NCBI RefSeq assembly: GCF_947486615.1
Contig: NZ_CANKUD010000005.1
Location: 186,001-250,000, forward strand
DNA from: an uncultured Modestobacter sp.
GTDB lineage: Bacteria; Actinomycetota; Actinomycetes; Mycobacteriales; Geodermatophilaceae
Reading direction: 5' to 3'
Length of the DNA stretch: 64,000 bases
Position 1 is the first letter of the stretch. Every line of letters begins with the position of its first letter. Positions 42,046 through 54,341 of the stretch are shown here, one piece after another. The notes under the pieces are model-generated. The model had not been told where the DNA came from. It ran no database searches and saw nothing but the letters and a program-made list of their open reading frames with translations. The translations under genes were made by a program, and so were the position numbers.

Positions 42046-43817
42046 TCGGGGTGCTGGCGCCGCTGCCGGTGCTGCTGCCGCTGCTGGGTGCGGCGGCCGC
42101 GCTGCTGGTCGGCCGGCACTCGCGGCTGCAGCGGACGGTCAGCATCGTGGTGCTCACCGCCGTCGTCGCCGTCTCGGTCGCGCTGCTGCTGATCGCGGAC
42201 GCGAACGGGGCCGCGGCGGTCGCCGTCGGCGACTGGCCGGTACCGGTGGCGATCATGCTGGTGGTCGACCGGCTGTCGGCGCTGATGCTGATCGTGGCCA
42301 GCACGGTGGGCCTGGGCGTGCTGGTCTTCGCGGTCGGGCAGGGCACCGCCGACGGCGACGACGAGAACACCCCGCTGTCGATCTTCCACCCGACGTTCCT
42401 GGTGCTGATCGCCGGCGTGAGCTACGCCTTCCTGGCCGGCGACCTGTTCAACCTCTACGTCGGCTTCGAGGTGCTGCTCACCTCCAGCTACGTGCTGCTG
42501 ACCATGGGCGGCTCGGCCCCGCGCATCCGGGCCGGGATCACCTACGTGGTGGTCAGCCTGCTCAGCTCGCTGCTCTTCCTGGCCTCGATCGGCCTGGTCT
42601 ACGCCGCGACCGGCACGGTCAACCTGGCCCAGCTCGCTGGTCGGCTGGGCGACCTGCCCGCCGGTACCCAGCTGCTGCTGCACAGCATGTTGCTGATCGC
42701 CTTCGCCATCAAGGCGGCGGTCTTCCCGCTCTCGGCCTGGTTGCCCGACAGCTACCCGACGGCGCCGGCGCCGGTCACCGCGGTGTTCGCCGGCCTGCTC
42801 ACCAAGGTCGGCGTCTACGCGATCATCCGCACCCAGACGCTGCTGTTCCCCGACGGCGCACTGGACGACGTGCTGATGTGGGCGGCGCTGGCCACCATGT
42901 TGATCGGCATCCTCGGTGCGGTCGCGCAGGGCGACATCCGCCGGCTGCTGTCGTTCACCCTGGTCAGCCACATCGGCTACATGGTCTTCGGCATCGCGCT
43001 CGGGTCGGCGGCCGGGCTGGCCGGGGCGATCTTCTACGTCGTGCACCACATCGCCATCCAGACCACGCTGTTCCTGGTCGCCGGGCTGATCGAGCGGCGC
43101 GGCGGGACGATGGCCGTCGACCGGCTCGGCGGGCTGGCCACGGCGTCCCCGCTGCTGGCCGTCCTGTTCTTCGTGCCGGCGATGAACCTGGCCGGCATCC
43201 CGCCGTTCTCCGGCTTCATCGGCAAGGCCGGTCTGCTCGGCGCCGGCATCGCCGACGGCGGCTGGGGCGCCTACGTGCTGGTCGGCGGCGCGGTGGTGAC
43301 CAGCCTGCTGACCCTGGTGGCGATGTCCCGGGTGTGGACGCGGGCGTTCTGGCGGCCGCCGGCGCAGGCTCCCGCAGCGGACACCGCGGCCGCCGCCGCC
43401 CGCGACGCCGGCCCCGACGACGGTCCGGACGAGGCCCCGCCGGGCACCGACGAGCCCGATGACGACACCCCCGACGACGAGACCGCGGACGTCGCCGAGC
43501 CGGCCGGCGGCGCGACCTCGACCACCCAGGCCCGCCGCACCGGCCGCCGCGGCGCCTGGGCGCGGCACGTCGCCGTCGCCACCGCGGCTCCCGAGGGCGG
43601 GGACGGCCGGCCGAGCGGTGGGGACGAGGACCGGGAACCGTCGCTCCAGCCGCTGCCGGGGGTGATGACCGCGGCCACCGCGGTGATGGTGGCGCTCACC
43701 GTCGGGCTCACGGTGATCGCCGGCCCGCTGTACGGCATGACCGACCGGGCCGCACGCGACCTGCTCGACCGCACGCCCTACATCGAGGCCGTCTACGGCG
43801 AGGAGGCCGACCGGTGA
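42042..43817 (+). CDS. mnhD: Na+/H+ antiporter subunit MnhD/MrpD with acidic linker insertion
   Basis: 591-aa NuoM/N-like subunit. Conserved: FHPTFLVLIAGVSYAFLAGDLFNLYVGFEVLLTSSYVLLTMGG (~residues 115-157), AIKAAVFPLSAWLPDSYPTAPAPVTAVFAGLLTKVGVYAIIRTQTLLFP (~225-272), VAQGDIRRLLSFTLVSHIGYMVFG. Before the last helix (GVMTAATAVMVALTVGLTVIAGPLYG) lies an insertion of ~100 residues, rich in Ala/Asp/Pro and then Arg (~445-540), not present in ordinary ~500-aa MrpD. GTG start at 42042 overlaps mnhC. Confidence 0.93.
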   Translation: MIGVLAPLPVLLPLLGAAAALLVGRHSRLQRTVSIVVLTAVVAVSVALLLIADANGAAAVAVGDWPVPVAIMLVVDRLSALMLIVASTVGLGVLVFAVGQGTADGDDENTPLSIFHPTFLVLIAGVSYAFLAGDLFNLYVGFEVLLTSSYVLLTMGGSAPRIRAGITYVVVSLLSSLLFLASIGLVYAATGTVNLAQLAGRLGDLPAGTQLLLHSMLLIAFAIKAAVFPLSAWLPDSYPTAPAPVTAVFAGLLTKVGVYAIIRTQTLLFPDGALDDVLMWAALATMLIGILGAVAQGDIRRLLSFTLVSHIGYMVFGIALGSAAGLAGAIFYVVHHIAIQTTLFLVAGLIERRGGTMAVDRLGGLATASPLLAVLFFVPAMNLAGIPPFSGFIGKAGLLGAGIADGGWGAYVLVGGAVVTSLLTLVAMSRVWTRAFWRPPAQAPAADTAAAAARDAGPDDGPDEAPPGTDEPDDDTPDDETADVAEPAGGATSTTQARRTGRRGAWARHVAVATAAPEGGDGRPSGGDEDREPSLQPLPGVMTAATAVMVALTVGLTVIAGPLYGMTDRAARDLLDRTPYIEAVYGEEADR

Positions 43818-44398
43818 GCGGCGCACTCCGGTTCCGGCACCAGCTGCCGGTGCTGACCTGGCTGGTGCTGGTCTGGATCCTGCTGTGGGGCACGTGGTCG
43901 TGGGCCAACCTGCTGTCCGGGATCCTGGTCGCGGTGCTGGTCACCAACGTGCTGCCGTTGCCTGCCGTCATCGGTGGCGCCCGGGTGCACCCGTTGCCCC
44001 TCCTGGTGCTCGCGTTCTGGTTCATCAAGGACCTGGTCGTGTCCAGCGCGCAGGTGGCGTGGCAGGCGATCCGGCCCAGCGGGATGCAGCAGGGCGCGAT
44101 CGTCGCCGTCCAGCTGCGCACCGACTCCGACCTGCTGCTCACCCTGATCGCGGAGGCGCTGACCCTCGTGCCGGGGTCGATCGTGCTCGACCTGGACCGG
44201 CCACGGCGCACCCTGGGCGTCCACCTGCTGCACGTGGACGACGACGAGGACGTGCAGCGCCAGAAGGCCGGCGTGCTGACGATGGAGGACCGGGTGGTGC
44301 GCGCGTTCGGGACGAAGGAGGACATCGCCCGGCTGGACCAGGAGATACCGGTCGAGGACCTCGCCCCCGGTTCCGACGGGCCGGAGGTGCGACGGTGA
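43814..44398 (+). CDS. mnhE: Na+/H+ antiporter subunit MnhE/MrpE
   Basis: 194-aa subunit with two to three N-terminal helices (LTWLVLVWILLWGTWSWANLLSGILVAVLVTNVLPLP) and the family's soluble part AWQAIRPSGMQQGAIVAVQLRTDSDLLLTLIAEALTLVPGSIVLDLDRPRRTLGVHLLHVDD (~residues 81-142). A short acidic tail follows. GTG start overlaps mnhD by 4 nt and the stop overlaps mnhF. Confidence 0.93.
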   Translation: MSGALRFRHQLPVLTWLVLVWILLWGTWSWANLLSGILVAVLVTNVLPLPAVIGGARVHPLPLLVLAFWFIKDLVVSSAQVAWQAIRPSGMQQGAIVAVQLRTDSDLLLTLIAEALTLVPGSIVLDLDRPRRTLGVHLLHVDDDEDVQRQKAGVLTMEDRVVRAFGTKEDIARLDQEIPVEDLAPGSDGPEVRR

Positions 44399-44730
44399 CG
44401 GTGTACGCCTTCGCGCTCTACACCATGCTCGGGGTGGGTGCGGTGCTGGCGGTCGTCCGGCTGGCGCTCGGGCCGTCGCTGCTGGACCGGGTGGTCGCCA
44501 CCGACACCCTGCTGGTGATCATCACCGCCGGCCTGGCCGTGTACGCCGCCCTGCAACGCGACCCGACGATCGTGCCGGTGCTGGTCGTCGTCTCGTTGCT
44601 GGCCTTCGTCGGCTCGGTCGCAGTGGCCCGCTACGTGGGCGGCATGCTGATGCGCTCGCCGGCCGACGACGGCGAGGAGTCGGGGCTGGCGCCACCCGGT
44701 GTGACCCGGACCGGGGAGGAGACCTCGTGA
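44395..44730 (+). CDS. mnhF: Na+/H+ antiporter subunit MnhF/MrpF
   Basis: 111-aa subunit with three helices: VYAFALYTMLGVGAVLAVVRLALGPSLLDRVVATDTLLVIITAGLAVYAALQRDPTIVPVLVVVSLLAFVGSVAVARYV. The GPSLLDRVVATD motif between helices 1 and 2 is conserved. The last ~25 residues are a charged extension. Starts GTG in a 4-nt overlap with mnhE; overlaps mnhG. Confidence 0.92.
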   Translation: MTVYAFALYTMLGVGAVLAVVRLALGPSLLDRVVATDTLLVIITAGLAVYAALQRDPTIVPVLVVVSLLAFVGSVAVARYVGGMLMRSPADDGEESGLAPPGVTRTGEETS

Positions 44731-45200
44731 ACGACTTCGACTCGATCCCCGACTGGATCGCCGCGGCGTGCCTGCTGGTCGGCGCGTTCCTGTGCCTGAC
44801 CGCCGGGCTCGGCGTGCTGCGCTTCCCCGACGTGCTGTCCCGGATGCACGCCGGCACCAAGCCGCAGGTGATGGGCGTGCTGCTGATCATGATCGGCGGG
44901 GCGATCCGGCTCACCGGCTGGTCGGCGACCTGGATGCTGCTGCTGGTCGCCGCCTTCCAGCTGATCACCGCCCCGGTGAACGCCCACATGGTCAGCCGGA
45001 TCGCCTACCGCCGTCGGCACGTGCGCCGCGACCTGCTGGTGGTCGACGAGCTGGTGGACGCCCAGCGCGGTGCGGAGCTGCGCGCCGGGCAGGAGGGCAT
45101 GAGCGGCGACCAGCCCGCGGACGCCCCCGAGCACACCCGGGCGGAGGACGACGGACGGCGCCCGAGTCCGCGGGACCTGGACGACGCCCTGCCCGACTGA
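44727..45200 (+). CDS. mnhG: Na+/H+ antiporter subunit MnhG/MrpG
   Basis: 157-aa last Mrp subunit: IPDWIAAACLLVGAFLCLTAGLGVLRFPDVLSRMHAGTKPQVMGVLLIMIGGAIRL (residues ~6-60) with the conserved LRFPDVLSRMHAGTKP. The C-terminal ~65 residues are a hydrophilic extension (RRRHVRRDLLVVDELVDAQRGAELRAGQEGMSGDQPADAPEHTRAEDDG). The A(B)-C-D-E-F-G order makes a complete Na+/H+ antiporter for pH and salt homeostasis, all six genes linked by 4-nt overlaps. Confidence 0.92.
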   Translation: MNDFDSIPDWIAAACLLVGAFLCLTAGLGVLRFPDVLSRMHAGTKPQVMGVLLIMIGGAIRLTGWSATWMLLLVAAFQLITAPVNAHMVSRIAYRRRHVRRDLLVVDELVDAQRGAELRAGQEGMSGDQPADAPEHTRAEDDGRRPSPRDLDDALPD

Positions 45201-45355
45201 CCGGGCGACCGTCTGACTGACCGGGCGGCGGTCGTCCGGCGCCGGTCGCGGGCTCCGGGATCCCAGGTCCGGCGCCTGGGGCCGCGAACCGGTCGGGTGC
45301 AACCTGATGTCGGGCAACGGTGGCGCCGGGGCACGGGCGGGCGCACCATCGAGAG

Positions 45356-46321
45356 ATGGTCGGGAGCCGGATGCGCAGGGCGGGCCGCGGGCTGGCCGGC
45401 GCGGCGATGACCTGCTTGCTGGCCGGCACGGTCGCCTGTTCCGCCGGGACGGCGCGGAGCGAGGAGTCCCCGTCGGAGGGGACGCCGCTCCGCCAGCTGG
45501 ACGGGGCGGCCGCCCCGTCCTCGGCCGCACCGTCCTCCGCCGCCCCGTCGCTGACATCCCCGTCGCTGACCACCCCGTCGCCGGCCACTGCGACGCCGCC
45601 GGCCGTGGACGAGAGCGCGGTGCTGGCCGAGCTCCGGGCGGTGGTGCAGCCGGCCGGGGTCTCGCTGGACGCGGTGGTGATCGACGAGGACGCCACGGCG
45701 TTGCTCTCCACTCCCGACGCCGACCAGCCGGTGCCCAGCGCCTCGCTGGTCAAGCTGCTGGTCGTGCAGCAGCTGCTGGCCCGGTCGGCGGCCGGCGTCC
45801 TCTCCCTCGGCCCGACCGACCTGGAGCGGATGGAGCGGGCGATCACCGCCTCGGACGACCGGGCGATGAGCCTGCTCTGGGACGCCCACGACGGTGCCGC
45901 CCTGGTCCGGTCCGCGGCCGCCGGCTTCGACCTGACCGGCACCGCGCCGCCGGAGCAGCGCGGGCAGTGGGGTGAGGCGGAGATGAGCGCAGCGGACACC
46001 GGCCACTTCCTGGCTGCGCTGACCGCCGGAGCGCCCGGCGGCGAGACCCTGCTCGGCTGGATGCGGGACGCGAGCCCGAACGCCGCCGACGGGTTCGACC
46101 AGCGGTTCGGGCTGCTGGCCGATGGGACAGCTGGAGCGCTGGCGGCCAAGCAGGGCTGGATGTGCTGCGTGGCCGGTCAGCGGCACCTGCACTCGGTCGG
46201 CGTCCTCGGTGACGGGCGGACCGTCGTCCTGCTCGGCGAGGCGCCCAGCTCCGCGTCGTTCGCCCAGCTGCGCCGGGCCCTGGACGAGGCCGCCGCGGTC
46301 CTGGTGGCCGGCACGGCCTGA
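45356..46321 (+). CDS. Beta-lactamase-fold serine hydrolase lipoprotein
   Basis: 321-aa exported protein. N-terminal signal with a lipobox-like GTVAC (Cys ~residue 30), a Ser/Ala/Pro/Thr-rich linker, then a class A-like beta-lactamase fold: SxxK in VPSASLVKLLVVQQLL (~residues 125-140), ITASDDRAMSLLWD in the SDN position (SDD), and KQGWMCC in place of the usual KTG. The weak third motif argues against a true beta-lactamase. It is probably a cell-wall-associated relative of unknown activity. The ATG at 45356 is preferred to the track start at 45320; the ribosome site is weak for both. Its stop codon lies in a terminator loop. Confidence 0.72.
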   Translation: MVGSRMRRAGRGLAGAAMTCLLAGTVACSAGTARSEESPSEGTPLRQLDGAAAPSSAAPSSAAPSLTSPSLTTPSPATATPPAVDESAVLAELRAVVQPAGVSLDAVVIDEDATALLSTPDADQPVPSASLVKLLVVQQLLARSAAGVLSLGPTDLERMERAITASDDRAMSLLWDAHDGAALVRSAAAGFDLTGTAPPEQRGQWGEAEMSAADTGHFLAALTAGAPGGETLLGWMRDASPNAADGFDQRFGLLADGTAGALAAKQGWMCCVAGQRHLHSVGVLGDGRTVVLLGEAPSSASFAQLRRALDEAAAVLVAGTA

Positions 46322-46333
46322 GGCCGTGCCGGC
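46307..46333. terminator. Bidirectional hairpin terminator overlapping a stop codon
   Basis: GCCGGCACGGCC-tga-GGCCGTGCCGGC: 12-bp perfect stem whose 3-nt loop is the stop codon of the serine hydrolase. leuA ends 19 bp further on the opposite strand, so it can serve both convergent genes. Confidence 0.75.
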
Positions 46334-46351
46334 GCACGCGAGGACCTGTGG

Positions 46352-48154
<1,803 letters not shown>

Positions 48155-48157
48155 TCA

Positions 48158-48198
48158 CCGCGGCGAGGGAGCCGACCTAGGAGAGGGCCTCGCCGCGG
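48158..48198 (-). promoter_or_regulatory. Candidate attenuator stem in the leuA leader
   Basis: CCGCGGCGAG (inside the leader ORF, just after the Leu-Ile codons) and CTCGCCGCGG downstream form a perfect 10-bp inverted repeat with a 21-nt spacer. A ribosome stalled at the leucine codons would sit directly next to the first arm and could alter this pairing. Confidence 0.5.
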
Positions 48199-48224
48199 CT
48201 GATAAGCAGGAGGCTGCCGCGCAC
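48177..48224 (-). CDS. leuA leader peptide (15 aa, leucine attenuation)
   Basis: Short ORF VRGSLLLISRGEALS with four leucine codons (CTC CTG CTT and CTC) plus isoleucine, 92 bp upstream of leuA. Such peptides before leuA are described in actinobacteria as transcription attenuators. It starts with GTG 6 nt behind TACCGT and has no Shine-Dalgarno, so it is probably translated from a leaderless mRNA. The stop is TAG. The second half overlaps a 10-bp inverted-repeat arm. Confidence 0.65.
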   Translation of the reverse strand: MRGSLLLISRGEALS

Positions 48225-48230
48225 GCCGTC

Positions 48231-48236
48231 ACGGTA
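48231..48236 (-). promoter_or_regulatory. Candidate -10 box of the leuA transcript
   Basis: TACCGT (minus strand) fits TAnnnT and is 6 nt before the leader GTG, placing the transcription start on the start codon. No clear -35. Confidence 0.45.
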
Positions 48237-48273
48237 ACAGCGCCCACCTCGGGCGGGCACCTCCGGCAGTGGG

Positions 48274-49887
48274 TCAGAACAGGCCGCGGCGGCGCATCCA
48301 GCGGGGTCGACCGTCCGGGTCGTGCAGCACCCGGTACACCGGGACCGCCCACAGCCGCTCCCACCGGGACAACCCGGCCTGGACGTGCGGCCGCAGCCGG
48401 CCGGGCGGGCGGGGACCGCGACGGCCACCGGCGTGCCAGGCCTCGAGCGCGGCGGCGCTCGCCTCCAGTGCCGCGATGAAGGAGCCGGGCTCGAGCAGGT
48501 CGTCGTCCGCGCTGCCGTCCGGGGCCCGGTCCAGGTGCTCGCGGGCCAGCTGCAGCCGCAGGTCACGGGCGAACACCCGGGCGCCGTCCCCCCGGCCGGC
48601 CGGGTCCCGCGGCTCCCGGGGGTCCGGGGTCGGGTCGAGCACCGCGCCGCAGAGCTCGCTGTCGTGCGTCCAGGATCGGCGGCCGACGTTGTCGCTGCCC
48701 ACGGCGGCCCAGACGTCGTCGACGACCTCCACCTTCGCGTGCACGTAGACCGGCAGCCCCTCCGGCGACTCGACGTCGAACACGTGCACCCGCCGGCCAC
48801 CGGCCTGGCGCAGCAGCTCCAGTGCGGCGCACCGGCCCACCCGCTCGGCGCGGGAGACCACGCCGTCCTGCTGGGGGTGCCGGGGGAGCACCACCACCAG
48901 GTGGAGGTCCGGCTCGCGACGCAGCGCGGCGGCGAACGGCGCGGCCGCGTCGGTGGACCAGAGGTACTGGTCCTCCAGGTACACCAGCCGGGCCGCCCGG
49001 GCGAGGGCCTTGGAGTGCCCGCGGGCGATCGACCGCTCGCCGCGCGGCGCGAACGGGTACCGGCTGCGGGTCCGCGGGTAGGTGCGCAGCAGCTGGACCT
49101 GGTGCGGACCGGCCGCCGGGGGTGCGGGCAGCGGGTCAGGCAGCGGTTCGGGGTGCAGCCGGGCGCCCCGCAGCAGACCGCGCAGCCAGGCGATCGGGTT
49201 GTAGGCGACCGGGCTGGTCGGGTCCGACCAGCGCTCCCGGAAGACGGTGTCCACGTCGGCCACCACCGGCCCCCGGACCTGCAGCTGGACGTCGTGCCAG
49301 GCCGGCCGTGGCCCGAACGCCGGCGACATCCCCACCGGCTGCGGGTCGCCGCGGTGGCTCGCGTCGTCCCGGCGGCTGTGGCACAGGTCGATGCCGCCCA
49401 GCCAGGCGACGTCCCGGGCCGGGTCGTCCTGGTGCCGCAGGACGACGAACTTCTGGTGGTGGCTGCCGAAGGCGCGCACCCGCTGGTCGAGCACCACCCG
49501 CCCGCCGCCGGCCTCCACCTCGCGGTCCAACGAGCGGTTCTGCGCCTTGCTGAACGACAGGCCGTCCCAGTGCGAGCGCCAGACCAGCCCGCGCACGTGC
49601 ACCCCCCGGGCGGCCGCGTCGCTGAACAGCTCGGCCACCGTCGGGCCCTCGGGCCGCAACCGCTCGTCGGGGTCGCCGCGCCAGTCGGCGAAGAACAGCT
49701 GGTCGCCGGGGGCCAGTGCGCGGACCTCCTCGACCAGCCGGTCGAAGTAGCCGGCGCCGTGCACGAGGGGCTCGGCGAGGTTGTCCGGGCGCCAGGCCGG
49801 CAGCCGGGTCGCCGCGTTCGCCCGCTCGCGCTCGGACAGGAACCACAGGTCGGTGCGGGGCACCCGGCCATCCCACCTGCTGGACAA
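48274..49887 (-). CDS. Phospholipase D-like phosphatidyltransferase/hydrolase
   Basis: 537-aa protein with two PLD-type HKD sites. Site 1: VRAFGSHHQKFVVLRHQDD ... VAWLGGIDLCHSRRDDA (~residues 138-170), His and Lys present but with no Asp at the canonical position. Site 2: LPVYVHAKVEVVDDVWAAVGSDNVGRRSWTHDSELC (~residues 375-410), a full HxKx4D. The N-terminal part (FFADWRGDPDERLRPEGPTVAELFSDAAARGVHVRGLVWRSH) is common in actinobacterial PLD-like proteins. No signal peptide, so cytosolic or peripheral. The C-terminus ends in an Arg-rich stretch (GRPRWMRRRGLF). Divergent from lysC with 59 bp between starts. Confidence 0.86.
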   Translation of the reverse strand: MSSRWDGRVPRTDLWFLSERERANAATRLPAWRPDNLAEPLVHGAGYFDRLVEEVRALAPGDQLFFADWRGDPDERLRPEGPTVAELFSDAAARGVHVRGLVWRSHWDGLSFSKAQNRSLDREVEAGGGRVVLDQRVRAFGSHHQKFVVLRHQDDPARDVAWLGGIDLCHSRRDDASHRGDPQPVGMSPAFGPRPAWHDVQLQVRGPVVADVDTVFRERWSDPTSPVAYNPIAWLRGLLRGARLHPEPLPDPLPAPPAAGPHQVQLLRTYPRTRSRYPFAPRGERSIARGHSKALARAARLVYLEDQYLWSTDAAAPFAAALRREPDLHLVVVLPRHPQQDGVVSRAERVGRCAALELLRQAGGRRVHVFDVESPEGLPVYVHAKVEVVDDVWAAVGSDNVGRRSWTHDSELCGAVLDPTPDPREPRDPAGRGDGARVFARDLRLQLAREHLDRAPDGSADDDLLEPGSFIAALEASAAALEAWHAGGRRGPRPPGRLRPHVQAGLSRWERLWAVPVYRVLHDPDGRPRWMRRRGLF

Positions 49888-49934
49888 CGGGGCGGCAAGC
49901 GGTGCGCGCGCACCGGCCCGCAGGTCACCGCCGG

Positions 49935-49940
49935 TAGCCT
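49935..49940 (+). promoter_or_regulatory. Candidate -10 box for leaderless lysC-asd mRNA
   Basis: TAGCCT ends 6 nt before the lysC GTG; no Shine-Dalgarno between. Confidence 0.4.
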
Positions 49941-49946
49941 GGACCC

Positions 49947-52240
<2,294 letters not shown>

Positions 52241-52352
52241 CCCTCCGGGTCACACCGCGGCCAGGAGCCGTGCCCGGCTTGCGCTGAGCCGTTTCGTCGC
52301 CGCTCGTCGGGCAGCCTCCGGCCGCCGCGACGGGCGGCGACTGCGGCACGCG

Positions 52353-52396
52353 GTGCTCGCCCGGCGGGAGCCTCCGGCCCCGCGCCGGGCGAGCAC
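52353..52396. terminator. Convergent terminator between asd and the S9 peptidase
   Basis: GTGCTCGCCCGGCG / CGCCGGGCGAGCAC, perfect 14-bp stem with a 16-nt loop. Other GC stems and a cctccggcc duplication occur in the same 290-bp spacer, which holds no convincing ORF. Confidence 0.65.
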
Positions 52397-52531
52397 CAGC
52401 AGCTTCGCTGCGGTGCCACGGGTCCGTAGTGGTGCGGGGTCACGTCCAGGGGCGTGCCCACGCGTGGTCGTGCCCCACGGGTGCGCTCGGGGGTGGTGAT
52501 GCCCACGAGCGCGTCCGCGGGTGGCCCGCCC

Positions 52532-54337
52532 TTACGGCTTGACGTGCCTCAGGGCGAAGCTGAGGGCTACCTCGACCTGGCGGATGGTCTCCTCGATGAC
52601 CAGGGAGCCGTGGCCGGCGTCGAAGCGGTAGACCTCGTGGGTCTTGCCTCGCTCGGTCAGGGCGGTGAGGTAGTTGTCGATCTGGCGGATGGGGCAGCGC
52701 GGGTCGTTGGCGCCGGCGACGACGAGGACCGGGGCGGCGACCGCGTCGACGTAGGTGAGTGGCGAGGAGCGCACGTAGACGTCGTGCACCTCCTCCGGTG
52801 AGCCGCCGAACAGCGCCCGGTCGTAGGCCCGCAGGCCCTCCATCTCGTCCTCGTAGGCGGCCAGGTAGTCGGCCACCGGCACCTCGGCGATCCCCGCCGT
52901 CCAGCGCTCGGGCTGGGTGCCCAGACCGAGCAGGGTGAGGAAGCCGCCCCACGAGCCGCCGCTGAGGATCGTGCGCGCCGGGTCGACCACGCCCTCGGCG
53001 ACCAGCGCGTCGTAGACCGCGCCGACGTCCTCCAGCTCGGTCAGGCCGGGCCGGCCGGTCAGCGCGTCGCGCCACTCGCTGCCGTAGCCGGTGGAACCGC
53101 GGTAGTTCACGTGCACCACGGCGTAGCCGGCGTCCACGTAGGCGGCCCGGCGTGCGCGGTAGGAGTCGTCGTCCTGCGACTCCGGGCCACCGTGCACCAG
53201 GAAGGCGGTGGCGAACGGGCCCTCGCCGGCGGGCCGGACCAGCAGGGCGTGCACGTCGCCGCCCGGGCCGGGCACCCAGCGGTCCTCGACCGGGTAGGCG
53301 GCCGGCGGGGCCTCACCCGGGGCGGCGAGCACCACCGGGCCGTCGGCCCGGCGGATCACCGGCGGCAGCTCCGCCGACGACCAGGCCAGCTCCACCGAGC
53401 CGTCGGGGCGGGCCGTCGCGCCGCGGACGACGCCGCGCGGGGTGTCCAGCTGCTCGAGCGCACCGGAGGCCAGGTCGTAGCGGTACAGCTCGCTGCGCGC
53501 GGCGTGGTCGTGGCCGACCAGCAGCGCCGAGCCGTCGGGGTACCAGCCGGCCGTGACGTCGCCGGGCAGGTCCAGCCGCAGTTCGGTCTCCTCGCCGGTG
53601 GCGACGTCCCAGATCAGCAGCTCCTCACGGCCACGGCGCTCGTGCCCGACCAGCAGCCGCTGGTCCCCGGCGACGGGGGAGAAGCTCAGCGCGTGCAGGC
53701 CACGGCCCTCGCCGTCCCACTTGTCCGCGACCAGCGACAGGTCGGCGGTGCGCAGCACGCGCAGCGCCGGGTAGCGCGGGTCGCCGTGCTCGGAGTGGGA
53801 GTAGACCAGCAGCGTGTCGTCCTGGGACAGCGCGTCGACGCCCGCGGTGTCGGGGGAGGAGTAGAAGACCGACGGGGTACCGCCGACCGGGGCGATCCAC
53901 AGCTCGCTGCCGTCGTCGGTCGAGCGGCCCACGGCGACCACCGAGTGGCCGATCTCCAGCCCGGCGGGGTAGGCGGGGCCCACCTCGGCGATCGCGACGC
54001 TGTCGGGGCCGCCGGCGAAGGGCTGGGTCATCCAGACGCCGAACTCGTCGCCGTCGGTGTCGGCGAACCACCAGATCGTCTCGCCGTCGGGGCTCAGCGT
54101 GGCGGCCAGGGTGCCGTTGGCGCGGTCGGTGACCTGCCGGTGGACGTCGGTCTCCCGGTCCCAGGCGTACTGCTCCACGACGCCGCTGACGTCGGAGGCG
54201 TACAGGCTGCGGTGCGGGGCGTCGTCGGCCCAGTCCGGCAGGCTCACCCGCGGTGCCCGGAAGCGGGCCTGCCAGCGGGCGGTGACCTCCTCCGGCAGGG
54301 CGGGTGCGGGCGGGTTCTGCGTGGGCTCGGCAGTCAC
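52532..54337 (-). CDS. S9 family prolyl oligopeptidase (acylaminoacyl-peptidase type)
   Basis: 601-aa serine peptidase. N-terminal beta-propeller region (~residues 40-340; repeated WFADTDGDEFGVWM, ELWIAPVGGTPSVFY, LLVYSHSEHG blades). The C-terminal alpha/beta hydrolase has Ser in GGSWGGFLTLLGLG (~residue 456), Asp in VLVVAGANDPRCP and His in DAGHGSLVIEE (~residue 576). No signal peptide; cytosolic peptide turnover is likely. GTG start at 54337 lies 4 nt beyond the stop of the CNNM gene, so the three minus-strand genes here form one operon. Confidence 0.9.
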   Translation of the reverse strand: MTAEPTQNPPAPALPEEVTARWQARFRAPRVSLPDWADDAPHRSLYASDVSGVVEQYAWDRETDVHRQVTDRANGTLAATLSPDGETIWWFADTDGDEFGVWMTQPFAGGPDSVAIAEVGPAYPAGLEIGHSVVAVGRSTDDGSELWIAPVGGTPSVFYSSPDTAGVDALSQDDTLLVYSHSEHGDPRYPALRVLRTADLSLVADKWDGEGRGLHALSFSPVAGDQRLLVGHERRGREELLIWDVATGEETELRLDLPGDVTAGWYPDGSALLVGHDHAARSELYRYDLASGALEQLDTPRGVVRGATARPDGSVELAWSSAELPPVIRRADGPVVLAAPGEAPPAAYPVEDRWVPGPGGDVHALLVRPAGEGPFATAFLVHGGPESQDDDSYRARRAAYVDAGYAVVHVNYRGSTGYGSEWRDALTGRPGLTELEDVGAVYDALVAEGVVDPARTILSGGSWGGFLTLLGLGTQPERWTAGIAEVPVADYLAAYEDEMEGLRAYDRALFGGSPEEVHDVYVRSSPLTYVDAVAAPVLVVAGANDPRCPIRQIDNYLTALTERGKTHEVYRFDAGHGSLVIEETIRQVEVALSFALRHVKP

Positions 54338-54341
54338 CGGG

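Noticed and set aside
45356-46321. Antibiotic-inactivating beta-lactamase
   Set aside because: SxxK is present, but the SDN and KTG motifs are altered (SDD, KQG), so a true beta-lactamase call is not supported.
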